From the NCBI GenBank assembly GCA_963707515.1, contig CAVPQI010000001.1:1364001-1428000 (forward strand): a stretch of DNA of 64,000 nucleotides. Direction: 5' to 3'. A program made the position numbers and the translations under genes. Shown in pieces: positions 16,700 to 25,619 of this stretch. The notes under the pieces are model-generated. The model had not been told where the DNA came from and ran no database searches. It worked only from the letters and a program-made list of their open reading frames with translations. This stretch comes from Sva-07 sp963707515 (GTDB lineage: Bacteria; Actinomycetota; Acidimicrobiia; Acidimicrobiales; Ilumatobacteraceae). Numbering within the stretch: position 1 is the first letter of the stretch; the number at the start of each line of letters is the position of its first letter.

Positions 16700-17806
16700 A
16701 TGCACGCCCTCACCACGCCCTACTACCTGATCGACGAGGAACGGCTGCGCGCCAACCTGGAGATCGTCCGCCGTGTGCGCGACGAGTCAGGTGCCAAGTC
16801 GGTGCTGGCGCTCAAGTGCTTCTCGACCTGGGGTGTCTTCGATCTCATGGCGTCGTCGCTCGACGGCACGACCAGCAGCTCGTCGTACGAGGCCCGCCTC
16901 GGGCGCGAGCAGTTCGGCAAGGAGGTCCACGCCTACAGCGTGGCGTGGGACGCCGATGAGATCGCCGACGTCGCATCGTTCGCCGACAAGGTGATCTTCA
17001 ATTCCGTCGACCAGCTGCGCCGACATCGCCAGGCCGTCGGCACAGTGCCGGTCGGGCTGCGCGTCAACCCGGGCGTCAGCTACTCCCACTTCGACCTCGC
17101 CGACCCGGCCCGACCGCATTCCCGCCTCGGCGTCACCGACGACGCCGAGCTGCGCGCCGCGGCGGGTGACGTGTCCGGCCTGATGTTCCACTTCAACTGC
17201 GAGAACGACGATCTCGACGCCCTCGAAGAGGCGGTCGCGGTGATCGCCGATCGGTACGGCGACGTGCTCGCCCGGGTGGACTGGGTCAGTCTCGGCGGCG
17301 GCATCTCGTTCACGACCCCCGGCTATCCGCTCGACCGGTTCACCGCGATGCTCCGCCAGTTCGCCGACCGCTTCGGCGTCCAGGTGTACCTCGAACCGGG
17401 CGAGGCGGTCATCACGGGGACGGCGCAGTTGGTCACGACCGTCCTCGACGTGGTGCACAACGAGGTCGACATCGCCGTCGTCGATGCGTCGCTCGAGGCG
17501 CACATGCTCGACCACCTGATCTACGGCACCCATCCCCGCATCGACGCGCCCGCTGCCGGGACGCATGCGGTGACCGTTGCCGGACGGACCTGCCTCGCCG
17601 GCGACGTGTTCGGCGAGTACCTGCTCGACGCCCCCCTGCGCGTCGGCGACGAGGTCCGCTTCGCCGACGCCGCGGGATACACGATGGTCAAGACCACGTG
17701 GTTCAACGGCGTGCGCATGCCGTCGATCGCCGTCCGGCGGCTCGACGGATCGATCGAAGTCGTTCGCCAGTTCGGGTACGACGACTTCAAGCGCAGCCTG
17801 TCCTGA
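16700..17806 (+). CDS. nspC: Carboxynorspermidine decarboxylase
   Basis: A 368-residue alanine-racemase-fold (type III) PLP decarboxylase. The PLP lysine lies in ALKCFSTWGVFD (about residue 35) and substrate-side motifs are SSSSYEARLG, LRVNPGVSYS and SLGGGISF, all typical of NspC. It removes CO2 from carboxynorspermidine or carboxyspermidine, the last step of the aspartate-semialdehyde-dependent polyamine route. The next gene encodes the partner synthase, 28 bases downstream, so the two form an operon. Ornithine or diaminopimelate decarboxylases are close relatives but lack this partner. Confidence 0.93.
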   Translation: MHALTTPYYLIDEERLRANLEIVRRVRDESGAKSVLALKCFSTWGVFDLMASSLDGTTSSSSYEARLGREQFGKEVHAYSVAWDADEIADVASFADKVIFNSVDQLRRHRQAVGTVPVGLRVNPGVSYSHFDLADPARPHSRLGVTDDAELRAAAGDVSGLMFHFNCENDDLDALEEAVAVIADRYGDVLARVDWVSLGGGISFTTPGYPLDRFTAMLRQFADRFGVQVYLEPGEAVITGTAQLVTTVLDVVHNEVDIAVVDASLEAHMLDHLIYGTHPRIDAPAAGTHAVTVAGRTCLAGDVFGEYLLDAPLRVGDEVRFADAAGYTMVKTTWFNGVRMPSIAVRRLDGSIEVVRQFGYDDFKRSLS

Positions 17807-17819
17807 TCAACCGTCCCAC

Positions 17820-17827
17820 GGAGGAGG
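17820..17827 (+). promoter_or_regulatory. Strong Shine-Dalgarno sequence for carboxynorspermidine synthase
   Basis: GGAGGAGG lies seven bases before the ATG at 17835. It is one of very few good ribosome sites in this window, where most starts are coupled to upstream stops or appear leaderless, and it fixes the start of this gene. Confidence 0.85.
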
Positions 17828-17834
17828 TCCACCC

Positions 17835-19169
17835 ATGAAGAAGAACGTGCTGATCATCGGCGCCGGCGGCGTCGCCCATGTCGCCGCACACAAGGCGGCG
17901 ATGCAGAACGACGTGCTCGGCGACATCTGCATCGCCTCGCGCACGGTCGCCAAGTGCGAGGCGATCATCGAGAGCGTCCAGCGCAAGGGCCACCTGAAGG
18001 ACGGGTCGAAGCGGCTCCACGCCCGGCAGCTCGACGCCCTCGACGTCGCCGCCACAGTGGCGTTGATCCGCGAGACCGAGTCGGAGATCGTCGTCAACCT
18101 CGGCTCGGCGTTCATCAACATGTCGGTGCTCGACGCGTGCCTGGAGACCGGAGCCGCCTACATCGACACGGCGATCCACGAAGACCCGGACAAGGTCTGC
18201 GAAGACCCGCCGTGGTACGCCAACTACGAGTGGAAGAAGGCGGATGCGTGCGCCGACAACGGTGTCACGGCGATCCTCGGTGCCGGTTTCGACCCCGGCG
18301 TCGTCAACGCCTACGCCGCCCTCGCCGCCAAGACGTACTTCGACGAGATCGACACCATCGACATCCTCGACGTCAACGCCGGCAGCCACGGTCGGTACTT
18401 CGCCACCAACTTCGACCCGGAGATCAACTTCCGTGAGTTCGTCAAGGTGTGGTCGTGGATCGACCGGCAGTGGCAGGAGTTCCCGACCCACGCCGTGAAG
18501 CGGACGTTCGAGTTCCCCGTCGTCGGCGAGCAACCGATCTACCTCAACGGCCACGACGAGCTGCACTCGCTGTCGAAGCACATCGACGCCAACAGCATCC
18601 GTTTCTGGATGGGCTTCGGTGACCACTACATCAACGTCTTCACCGTGCTGCGCACCCTCGGACTGCTCGACCACGAGCCCGTCCAACTCGCCGGTGGCGG
18701 CGAGGTCGTCCCGTTGCAGGTCGTCAAGGCCGTGCTCCCCGACCCCCAGAGCCTCGCCGCCGGGTACACCGGCAACACCTGCATCGGCGACGTCGTCAAG
18801 GGCACCAAGGACGGCAAGCCGCGCGAGCTGTTCATCTACCAGGTGAGCGATCACGCCGCGGCGTACGCCGAGGTCGAGTCGCAGGGCATCAGCTACACCG
18901 CCGGCGTGCCGCCGATCGCCGCCGCCGTACTCGTCGCCGAGGGCACGTGGGACGTCGGCCGGATGGTCAACGTCGAAGAGCTCGACCCGCAGCCGTTCAT
19001 CGACCTCCTCGACCGCACCGGGCTGCCGACCGAGTTCCTCGAGATCGAGCCCGGCTCCGCCCGCTCGTTCCATGGCGAGGTCGGACCGATCGACGAGGAG
19101 ATCGCCAACTCGACCGCCACCGTCACGGTGTCGGCCGCCGATCCGTTGATCGCCATCCGCCCGCGCTGA
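17835..19169 (+). CDS. Carboxynorspermidine synthase (saccharopine dehydrogenase-like)
   Basis: A 444-residue NAD(P)-dependent enzyme. The N-terminal Rossmann motif is IIGAGGVAHVAAHKAA; IASRTVAKCE, YIDTAIHEDP and LGAGFDPGVVNAYA are characteristic of the Lys1-like carboxynorspermidine dehydrogenase group rather than true saccharopine dehydrogenase. It condenses aspartate semialdehyde with diaminopropane or putrescine, giving the substrate of the preceding NspC. The pair forms a complete two-enzyme polyamine route. Length and motif order are normal and the frame is intact. Confidence 0.92.
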   Translation: MKKNVLIIGAGGVAHVAAHKAAMQNDVLGDICIASRTVAKCEAIIESVQRKGHLKDGSKRLHARQLDALDVAATVALIRETESEIVVNLGSAFINMSVLDACLETGAAYIDTAIHEDPDKVCEDPPWYANYEWKKADACADNGVTAILGAGFDPGVVNAYAALAAKTYFDEIDTIDILDVNAGSHGRYFATNFDPEINFREFVKVWSWIDRQWQEFPTHAVKRTFEFPVVGEQPIYLNGHDELHSLSKHIDANSIRFWMGFGDHYINVFTVLRTLGLLDHEPVQLAGGGEVVPLQVVKAVLPDPQSLAAGYTGNTCIGDVVKGTKDGKPRELFIYQVSDHAAAYAEVESQGISYTAGVPPIAAAVLVAEGTWDVGRMVNVEELDPQPFIDLLDRTGLPTEFLEIEPGSARSFHGEVGPIDEEIANSTATVTVSAADPLIAIRPR

Positions 19170-19219
19170 TCGGCGGATCGCCCCGCAACCCTGTGACACC
19201 CCTTGGTCATGATGGGTGT

Positions 19220-20473
19220 ATGGACACGGGGGTCGTGATCGAGCGGGTGCAGCGGATCGCCGCCGCCCGCGTCGACGTGTCCGCCGACCGGACCGGCATC
19301 GAAGCCGGGTTACGTGACGTGTCGGCGATCCGGGCGTGGTGCGATGCCAGCGAGGCCGACCTGGTGCGTCAGTTGGCCGAGGTGGTGTCGTTTCCCGAGG
19401 CGGTGATCACCGACGCCACCCACGACAGCACCACCAACGCCGCCAAGACGATCGAACGTTCCAAGACCCTCGATGCCGCCGTCGACTTGGCGTCGGCGTT
19501 GGACGACGGGACGATCACTGCCGGTCACGTCGACGCCGTCACCCGTGCTGCGGGTGGTCTCGATGCCGGTCAACGCGACGAGCTGATCGAACGCTGCGAT
19601 CGCCTGTCGACGTTCGCCAGCCACGCCACCGTCGACCAGTGGCGCACCAAGGTCCGCCAGGTGGCGTGCGACGTGCAGCGTGCTGACGGTCTCGACCGGT
19701 TGGAACGTCAGAAGCGGGCAACCACCGTGTCGACGTGGGTCGACGGTGAAGGGATGTGGAACCTGCGCGGACGGTTCGATCCGCTCACCGGCGTCACCCT
19801 CGCCACCCGGCTGGATCACACCGTCGACACCCTGTTCGCCGACACCGTCCCCGCCACCGCACCCGCCGATCCGATCGAACGCAACAAACACCTCCGTGCC
19901 CTCGCCCTCGCCCGACTGATCACCGGCGACGCACCCACCCCACGAGCGGGGCGACCCGAGTTCGTCGTCGTCATCGACACCACCAGCGACACGAACACCA
20001 CCGGCGCCCCCGGCACGACGTCCGACGAGCCGGAGTGGGACGTCACCTGGCCAATCCCCATCGACATCCCACTCCGCATCCTGCGCCAGATGATGAACGA
20101 ACCCGACACCGACGTGCACACCGTCATCGTCCGCAACGGCATCGTGCTCCACGCACCCGGCGAACTCGACCTCGGACGCACCACCCGACTCGCCAACACA
20201 GCCCAACGACGAGCACTCCGCGCCCTCTACGCCACCTGCACCGTGCCCGGCTGCCGTGTCCCCTACGACCGCTGCAAACTCCACCACATCACCTGGTGGC
20301 GCAACGGCGGCACCACCGACCTCTCCAACCTCGCGCCACTGTGCACCACCCACCACACCAACATCCACCACGACGGCTGGACCATCACCCTCGGACCCAA
20401 CCGAGAACTCACCCTCACCCTCCCCGACGGCACCATCATGACCACCGGCCCACCCAACCGGCGAGCGGCATGA
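19220..20473 (+). CDS. DUF222 / HNH endonuclease domain protein
   Basis: A 417-residue protein of the actinobacterial DUF222-HNH family (relatives of the mycobacterial 13E12 repeat proteins). Residues 1-300 are helical DUF222. The C-terminal HNH nuclease fold shows CTVPGCRVPYDRCKLHHI, then NLAPLCTTHHTNIHHDGW with both zinc-type cysteine pairs and catalytic histidines. The family occurs in many copies per genome and its function is unresolved; nuclease activity is inferred. The second half is markedly C-rich and G-poor on the coding strand, unlike its neighbours, which suggests separate history or spread. Confidence 0.9.
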   Translation: MDTGVVIERVQRIAAARVDVSADRTGIEAGLRDVSAIRAWCDASEADLVRQLAEVVSFPEAVITDATHDSTTNAAKTIERSKTLDAAVDLASALDDGTITAGHVDAVTRAAGGLDAGQRDELIERCDRLSTFASHATVDQWRTKVRQVACDVQRADGLDRLERQKRATTVSTWVDGEGMWNLRGRFDPLTGVTLATRLDHTVDTLFADTVPATAPADPIERNKHLRALALARLITGDAPTPRAGRPEFVVVIDTTSDTNTTGAPGTTSDEPEWDVTWPIPIDIPLRILRQMMNEPDTDVHTVIVRNGIVLHAPGELDLGRTTRLANTAQRRALRALYATCTVPGCRVPYDRCKLHHITWWRNGGTTDLSNLAPLCTTHHTNIHHDGWTITLGPNRELTLTLPDGTIMTTGPPNRRAA

Positions 20474-20537
20474 GCCGCCGGTCGACTCGTGCCGGTGCGC
20501 ATCCGGCGGGGCACCGGCGTGCGACGATGCTTCGACC

Positions 20538-21473
20538 ATGACGATCCGCCTGACCGTCCGCACCGCGATGTGGCGCAGTCACGTCGCCGCTGTCGTCAAC
20601 CAGATCGACGGGCTGGTGCCCGTGGTCAAGGGCAACGGCTACGGATTCGGCCGTCAGTGGCTGGCAGCGGTCGCCGCCGAGTTCACCGACACGGTCGCCG
20701 TCGGCACGGTGCACGAGCTCGACGGCCTTCCCGACGGCGTGCACCCCGTGGTGCTCACGCCGACGCTCGCCCCGCCTCCCACGACGCAACCGATCCTCAC
20801 CGTCGGCCACCGCGAGCACGTCGCCCGACTGCACGGCTGGCCCGGCCGGGTGCTCGTCAAGCTGGCGTCGCCGATGCGCCGCTTCGGCGGCGCACCCGAG
20901 CTGATCGACGTCGCCCGGGCGGCCGGCCTCGACGTGATCGGGGTCAGCATCCACCCGCCGCTCGCCGGCTCCGAGGAGGACCACCGCGACGCCGTGCTCG
21001 CGGTGCTCGACGCACTCGACGGCATGGACGGCGTCGACACCGACCTGCCGGTCTGGGTCAGCCACCTGGCACCCGAGACGTACGCCGCGTTGCCCGCCAC
21101 CCACGACTACCGGCTGCGCCTCGGCACGGCGCTGTGGCACGGCGACAAGTCGTTCCTCCACCTCGGTGCCGACGTGCTCGACGTGCGGCCGGTGCGTGCC
21201 GGCGAGCGCGCCGGCTACCGCCAGGCGACCGTCGACGCCGACGGCCATCTGGTGATGATCGGCGCCGGGAGTGCCGGCGGGGTGGCCGAGCTCGCCGATG
21301 GACGCAGCCCGTTCCACCATGCCCGCCGACGGCTGTCGTTGATCGAGCCGCCGCACATGCACACGTCGATGGCGTTCGTGCCCGCCGGCGAGCCGCTGCC
21401 GTCGATCGGGGACACGGTCGACCTGCAACGACCGCTGATCACGACCGCCGTGGACGACTACGTGTGGATCTGA
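20538..21473 (+). CDS. Alanine racemase-like PLP protein
   Basis: A 311-residue protein of the alanine racemase fold. The N-terminal barrel has the PLP-lysine motif VVKGNGYGFG (Lys about residue 31). A short C-terminal beta domain includes RAGERAGYRQ, in the place of the GYG tyrosine region of Alr. It is about 50-60 residues shorter than typical Alr because the barrel is compact. This could be a peptidoglycan-related racemase variant or another PLP enzyme of the fold. Its stop overlaps the next gene's GTG by ten bases, so both are expressed together. Confidence 0.78.
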   Translation: MTIRLTVRTAMWRSHVAAVVNQIDGLVPVVKGNGYGFGRQWLAAVAAEFTDTVAVGTVHELDGLPDGVHPVVLTPTLAPPPTTQPILTVGHREHVARLHGWPGRVLVKLASPMRRFGGAPELIDVARAAGLDVIGVSIHPPLAGSEEDHRDAVLAVLDALDGMDGVDTDLPVWVSHLAPETYAALPATHDYRLRLGTALWHGDKSFLHLGADVLDVRPVRAGERAGYRQATVDADGHLVMIGAGSAGGVAELADGRSPFHHARRRLSLIEPPHMHTSMAFVPAGEPLPSIGDTVDLQRPLITTAVDDYVWI

Positions 21474-22574
21474 CCGCCACGTCGACGGAGCACTCGACGC
21501 CGTCCGGTCAACGACTGCACGGGCCCGACGTCGTCCGCGGCGTCGCCCTGATCGGCGTCGTGGTCATCAACTACCACGGCTACCTCCTGATCCACGGCCG
21601 CGGCTCGGTCGGCGACTCGTGGCTGCACCGCGTCTTCGATCCGTTCGACGGGCCGCTGGCGACGCGCTTCGCAGCGACCTTCGTCCTCGTCGCCGGAGTC
21701 GGCGTCTCGTTGCTCACCCGCCGCAGTCGGGAGACGAGGCACGGCATCGACGCCGACCGCTGGCGGCTCGCCCGCCGCGGGGTGCTCCTGTACGTCGTCG
21801 GCCTGCTCGTCGACGTCATCTGGCCCGGCACGATCCTCCCCTACTACGGCGTCGATGTTCGTCCTCGCCGCGGCGATGTTCACGTGGCGCATCCGCTGGT
21901 TGGCGGTCGCCGGTGCCGCCGCGGCCATCGCCGGGGCCGGGCTGCGCGGCTGGCGCCTCGACCGCGAGCTCGACGGGCACTCGACCGACTGGCTGCTGAC
22001 GCCTGGCAACGACTCGATCCGGCGCTACGTCTTCGACGTGGCGGTCAACGGCACCCATCCGCTGTTGCCCTGGTTGGCGTTCCTGTGCGCCGGCATGATC
22101 CTCGGCCGTCTGCTGACCACACCGTGGTGGCGGCGGTCCACGCTGATCTGCGGCGCCGTGCTCGCCGTCGCCGCCGGCATCATCAGCGCAGCCGTCCCCG
22201 GTTCGGCATCGCTCGTCCGGCTCGACGTCGCCACCTCGCTCGACCCGTACGACCGCAGCCTGCTCTACACCGCCAGCGTGCTCGGCACCGCCCTCGTCGC
22301 CTACGCGGTCATCGACTGGGTGGCGGGCGCCGCGCCCCGGGCGACCGAGCCGCTCCGCCTGGCAGGACAGATGACGCTGACGCTGTACCTGCTGCACGTG
22401 CTCGTGTTCAACCTGCTCGTCGACGTCCTCGGCTGGATCGAACCGGCCGGCCTCGACGTCGCCCTCGCCTTCGCCGTCGCGTTCTGGGTGGCGGCGATCG
22501 CCGCCGCCGGTCCGTGGCAGCGGCGCTTCGGTCGCGGGCCGGCGGAGATCGTCTACCGCGGGTTCGGCGGCTGA
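21464..22574 (+). CDS. DUF418/DUF1624-like multipass membrane protein, one frameshift
   Basis: Hydrophobic protein whose N-terminus LHGPDVVRGVALIGVVVINY is the hallmark of DUF418 and heparan-glucosaminide acetyltransferase-like membrane proteins. It starts at GTG 21464 inside the preceding gene. The frame breaks near 21855 (after LPYYGV). Deleting one G restores LPYYGVMFVLAA and a continuous product of about 370 residues with around nine membrane segments. Acyl or acetyl transfer to cell-envelope sugars is known for relatives but is only inferred here. The 3' end overlaps the convergent ROK gene by 22 bases. Confidence 0.75.
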
Positions 22575-23647
22575 CGCCGCGACCGCCCGGCACGACGCAC
22601 ACCGCGCCAGCCGACGGCGCCCGCACCGACGAGCGGTCCCTGCTCGCCGAGGCGCGACGACAAGATGCGCGAGCCACGGCTGTACGGCAGCCGGGCCTGT
22701 TCGTCGAGCGCCACCTGGGCGGCGTGGAGGAACGTCGACCCGAAGCCGAGTGCCACACTGCCGCCGACCACGACGAGCGGCAGGTCGAAGGCGTTGCACA
22801 CCGACGCCGCCGTCCGCCCGACGAGCTCACCGGTGCGCTGCATGATCTGGTACGTCGGCTCCGACGCCGGCCGTCCGGTGATCGCGTCGATCGCCTGGCC
22901 GGATGCCTCCGCCTCGAGGCAGCCCTGGACACCACACACGCAGCGCCTGCCGCCGGGCTCGACGACGAAGTGCCCGACCTGGCCGGCGTACCCCGAGGAG
23001 CCGTCGAGGAGATCACCGTCGAGGACGATGCCACCCGACACGCCGGCCGAGACGGTGATGGCGCAGAAGTTGGGTTGCCCCTGCGCCGCACCGAGCCAAC
23101 CTTCGGCGAGGGCCAGCGCCCGGGCGTCGAGGTCGCCGTGGCACTGCATGTCGGTGAGCTCGGCGAGGCGCCCGCGGAAGGGGAAGTCACGCCACGACCA
23201 CACGCTGAGCGGGGTGACCGCCTCCAACCCGCGGGTGACCCGCCCACCACAGCTGATCCCGACGCCGACGATCGCCACCTCGTGCCGCTCCCTGGCCCGC
23301 TCGATCATCTCGTTGACCAGACCGGCGAGTGCCGTGAAGTGCGATTCCGGCCCGACGTCGGGCTCGATCGGCACGGCCGCCCGGTCGACGAGCGCCCCGC
23401 GCACGTTGACCAGACCGGTCTGGAACTCGAGGGCACCGATGTCGACGGCAAGGATGACCCGCGGGGCATCGGCGGGGAGCCCCGGCTCCTCCGGCGCGGC
23501 ATCTCCCGGCGCGGCATCTCCCGGCGCGGCATCTCCCGGCGCGGTTTCCCGGGCCTCGGATCCCGTCACCGGCGCGGCATGCTGCACCGGCTCTGCCGCC
23601 CTGACGGTCTCGTCGTCGGCGGCGACGTCGTTCGGATCGCTGGACAT
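22553..23647 (-). CDS. ROK-family protein (sugar kinase-like)
   Basis: A 364-residue ROK protein without an N-terminal helix-turn-helix. It shows the phosphate loop (AVDIGALEFQTGL), the ROK zinc motif GGRRCVCGVQGCLEAEASG with three cysteines and the glycine-rich VSAGVSGGIV. It probably phosphorylates glucose or a related hexose in the cytoplasm, although ATPase-only or regulatory roles occur in the family. About 60 N-terminal residues are an acidic Ala/Pro-rich leader with four APGDA-type repeats encoded by a 15-bp tandem repeat. It runs convergent to the membrane protein gene and divergent from the secreted wall protein. Confidence 0.88.
   Translation of the reverse strand: MSSDPNDVAADDETVRAAEPVQHAAPVTGSEARETAPGDAAPGDAAPGDAAPEEPGLPADAPRVILAVDIGALEFQTGLVNVRGALVDRAAVPIEPDVGPESHFTALAGLVNEMIERARERHEVAIVGVGISCGGRVTRGLEAVTPLSVWSWRDFPFRGRLAELTDMQCHGDLDARALALAEGWLGAAQGQPNFCAITVSAGVSGGIVLDGDLLDGSSGYAGQVGHFVVEPGGRRCVCGVQGCLEAEASGQAIDAITGRPASEPTYQIMQRTGELVGRTAASVCNAFDLPLVVVGGSVALGFGSTFLHAAQVALDEQARLPYSRGSRILSSRLGEQGPLVGAGAVGWRGVRRAGRSRRQPPNPR
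23491..23535 (-). repeat. 15-bp tandem repeat inside the ROK gene
   Basis: Three perfect copies of a 15-base unit (23491-23505, 23506-23520, 23521-23535), followed by a degenerate fourth, encode the APGDA repeats of the N-terminal leader. The unit length is a multiple of three, so copy-number change alters linker length without breaking the frame. Confidence 0.9.
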
Positions 23648-23862
23648 CGGCGCTCGACGGTAGCTGCGTGGCCCGTCGTGTCCTCGGCGGGCGGGCGGCG
23701 GGCGGGCGGCGGGCGGCGGCGGGCGGCATCGGGTCGGCGACGGCGGCGACGACACGACCGGTACGATCGGGTCGACATCGGTGCACGAAAGTGCTCCATT
23801 CCGGGTCCTTCCGTGCCGATAGAACGGTGGCCGGACCGGATCCGGACTTTCGAGACACCGCC
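23648..23862. promoter_or_regulatory. Divergent intergenic region with G-rich tract
   Basis: This 215-base space separates the ROK gene (minus) from the secreted wall protein gene (plus). Its left part (23686-23727) is an almost pure GGCGGGC-type tract on the plus strand, with many GGG runs able to form a G-quadruplex. The right part (about 23775-23850) has mixed composition and presumably holds the plus-strand promoter. No symmetric operator was seen. Confidence 0.4.
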
Positions 23863-25581
23863 ATGACCGCGAACGACCCCTTTCCCGACCGAACACCCCG
23901 GCGACGCATCCACCTGCTGGTCGTCGCCGTACTGAGCGCCGCCCTGGCCTCGGTGGCGGTCGGCGGCGCTCACGCCGAAGGCGAACTCCCGGCAACGCCG
24001 GACACGACGACGACCACGTCCCCGACCACCGCGCCGCCGGTCACCGCCCCACCGACCACCGTCCCCCCGGTCACGGCGCCGCCGGTCACGAGCCCGCCGG
24101 TCACCGCTCCACCGGTCACCGTCCCACCGGTGACCGCCCCGCCGGCCCCTGCCCCACCCGCCGCGCCGGCACCGCGCAACGTGATCGCCTACCCCAGCCA
24201 GATCGCCAACATCCTCGCCACCATCCGTTACATGGAGTCGCGCGACAACTACACGATCGGACCGAACAAGGGGCGGGCGTCGGGCGCCTACCAGTTCATC
24301 ACGTCGACGTGGAACAACTACGCCGGCTATGCCCACGCCTACCTCGCCCCACCGGAGATCCAGGACGAGCGGGCGGCCGCCGACGTGACCCGCTTCCTCG
24401 CCCAGTGGAACAACGACGTCTCGATGATTCCGGTGATGTGGTACTACCCCCGGGCGGCGCGCGAACCGGCACTGATGGACATCGTGCCGGTCCCCTCCGC
24501 CGGCAACTCGCTGACCGTGCGCGAGTACCAGCAGCGGTGGCTCGCCGTGTGGTCGACCCTCGCCGGGCAGCAGATCCCGCAGTCGCTGACGCTCGGGCAG
24601 TCACTGGCCCGCCTCGGCATGCCGCCGACCCTGCCGGCTGGCACCACGATCGACCTCACCACCCCCGCCGAGCAGCGCCGGGCGACGGTCGCCTTCCCCG
24701 TCGTCGGACCGTCGCGGCTCGCCGCACCCGACTGCGGCGGACCGCAAGACGTCGCCCAGAACGTCGACGGCGTCCTGTCCAACGCCGCCGACATCGCCGC
24801 CGCCGGCCTGTGCGCGCCGCAGGCGCCCGGCATCGTGTTCGGCGTCAAGATGCAGCCCGTCCTCTCGGTCGTCGACGGGGTGGTCACCGGGGTCGAGGAC
24901 GTGCCCGGGGCACCGATCAGCGTCACCGTGACCGATCCGTCGGGCCGCTCGTACCGGATCGCCGGCTTCAACAACGACAACCCCGGCACCGACGACGGTG
25001 CCGCACCTCCCCATCTCCGCCTCACTCCCCTCGCCCGTATCGGCACGACCGTGCGCGCCGGCCAGGTGCTCGGCTTCATGGGCGACAGCGAGCCGTTGCC
25101 ACTCGGCGTCCGCTCCGACGTGCCGACCGACGCCACCGTGCAGATCTCGACCGATGCCGTCGCCCCGCACATCCGGCTGACGATCGTCGACATCGACGGC
25201 ACCCCCGTCGACGCCTACGGGCCGATCATCGACGCCCTGTTCCGCCAGGTGTGCTCCGTCGGCATCGGCCCGTGGTCGTCACCGCCCTCCGGGCAGGACC
25301 TGGCGACGGTGACCACCGAGACCACCGATGACCGCCCCGACATCGATTCGGAGTGGGTGGTGACATCCACCGGTCAGGTCACCGCCACCGGGTGGGCGGC
25401 GATGATCTACCCGAGCGAGTCGTGCGGATGGGCACCGCCGGAGTCGCGGGGTCCCGGCGCCGGCGGAGCGCCGGACGTGCCGGCGACCTGGTGGGAGCCG
25501 ATCGACCTCTCGACGTCGATCTGGGTCAACCTCGCGGTCCGCGACAACGAGCTCCCCACCGTCCCCATCCGTCGTCCCTGA
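23863..25581 (+). CDS. Secreted cell-wall protein: lysozyme-like domain plus degenerate M23-like domain
   Basis: A 572-residue exported protein. A signal peptide (positive start RRRIHLL, hydrophobic core, cut near AHAEGE) is followed by a Thr/Pro linker made of repeated VTAPP/VTVPP units (about residues 45-100). Next is a transglycosylase-like domain beginning IANILATIRYMESRDNY with SGAYQFITSTWNNYAGY, as in SLT/resuscitation-factor folds with catalytic Glu in MESRD. The C-terminal part has a LytM/M23-like beta core (GTTVRAGQVLGFMGDSE, then APHIRLTIVD) but lacks a clear HxH metal site, so it is probably non-catalytic. Likely role: peptidoglycan remodelling. Confidence 0.78.
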   Translation: MTANDPFPDRTPRRRIHLLVVAVLSAALASVAVGGAHAEGELPATPDTTTTTSPTTAPPVTAPPTTVPPVTAPPVTSPPVTAPPVTVPPVTAPPAPAPPAAPAPRNVIAYPSQIANILATIRYMESRDNYTIGPNKGRASGAYQFITSTWNNYAGYAHAYLAPPEIQDERAAADVTRFLAQWNNDVSMIPVMWYYPRAAREPALMDIVPVPSAGNSLTVREYQQRWLAVWSTLAGQQIPQSLTLGQSLARLGMPPTLPAGTTIDLTTPAEQRRATVAFPVVGPSRLAAPDCGGPQDVAQNVDGVLSNAADIAAAGLCAPQAPGIVFGVKMQPVLSVVDGVVTGVEDVPGAPISVTVTDPSGRSYRIAGFNNDNPGTDDGAAPPHLRLTPLARIGTTVRAGQVLGFMGDSEPLPLGVRSDVPTDATVQISTDAVAPHIRLTIVDIDGTPVDAYGPIIDALFRQVCSVGIGPWSSPPSGQDLATVTTETTDDRPDIDSEWVVTSTGQVTATGWAAMIYPSESCGWAPPESRGPGAGGAPDVPATWWEPIDLSTSIWVNLAVRDNELPTVPIRRP

Positions 25582-25606
25582 ACTGTTCGTTCCTGAACTG
25601 TTCGTT
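25577..25606 (+). repeat. Two 15-bp tandem copies at a convergent gene end
   Basis: CCTGAACTGTTCGTT occurs at 25577-25591 and again at 25592-25606. The first copy includes the stop codon of the secreted protein gene, so the duplication also repeats the stop region. It fills most of the gap to the convergent oxygenase gene. Confidence 0.85.
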
Positions 25607-25619
25607 CCTGGCGGCCAGC

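Noticed and set aside
23686..23727. Replication origin or phage attachment site at the G-rich tract
   Set aside because: No DnaA boxes, no flanking direct repeats and no integrase; only a simple GGC/GGGC run.
20489..23866. 1125-codon plus-strand open frame
   Set aside because: Joins non-coding frames of three different genes; only 21464 to about 21855 is genuine (start of the DUF418-like gene).
25577..25606. GAAC/GTTC words resembling a LexA box
   Set aside because: Spacing between half-sites is not four bases and the words come from a 15-bp tandem duplication at a gene end, far from any start codon.
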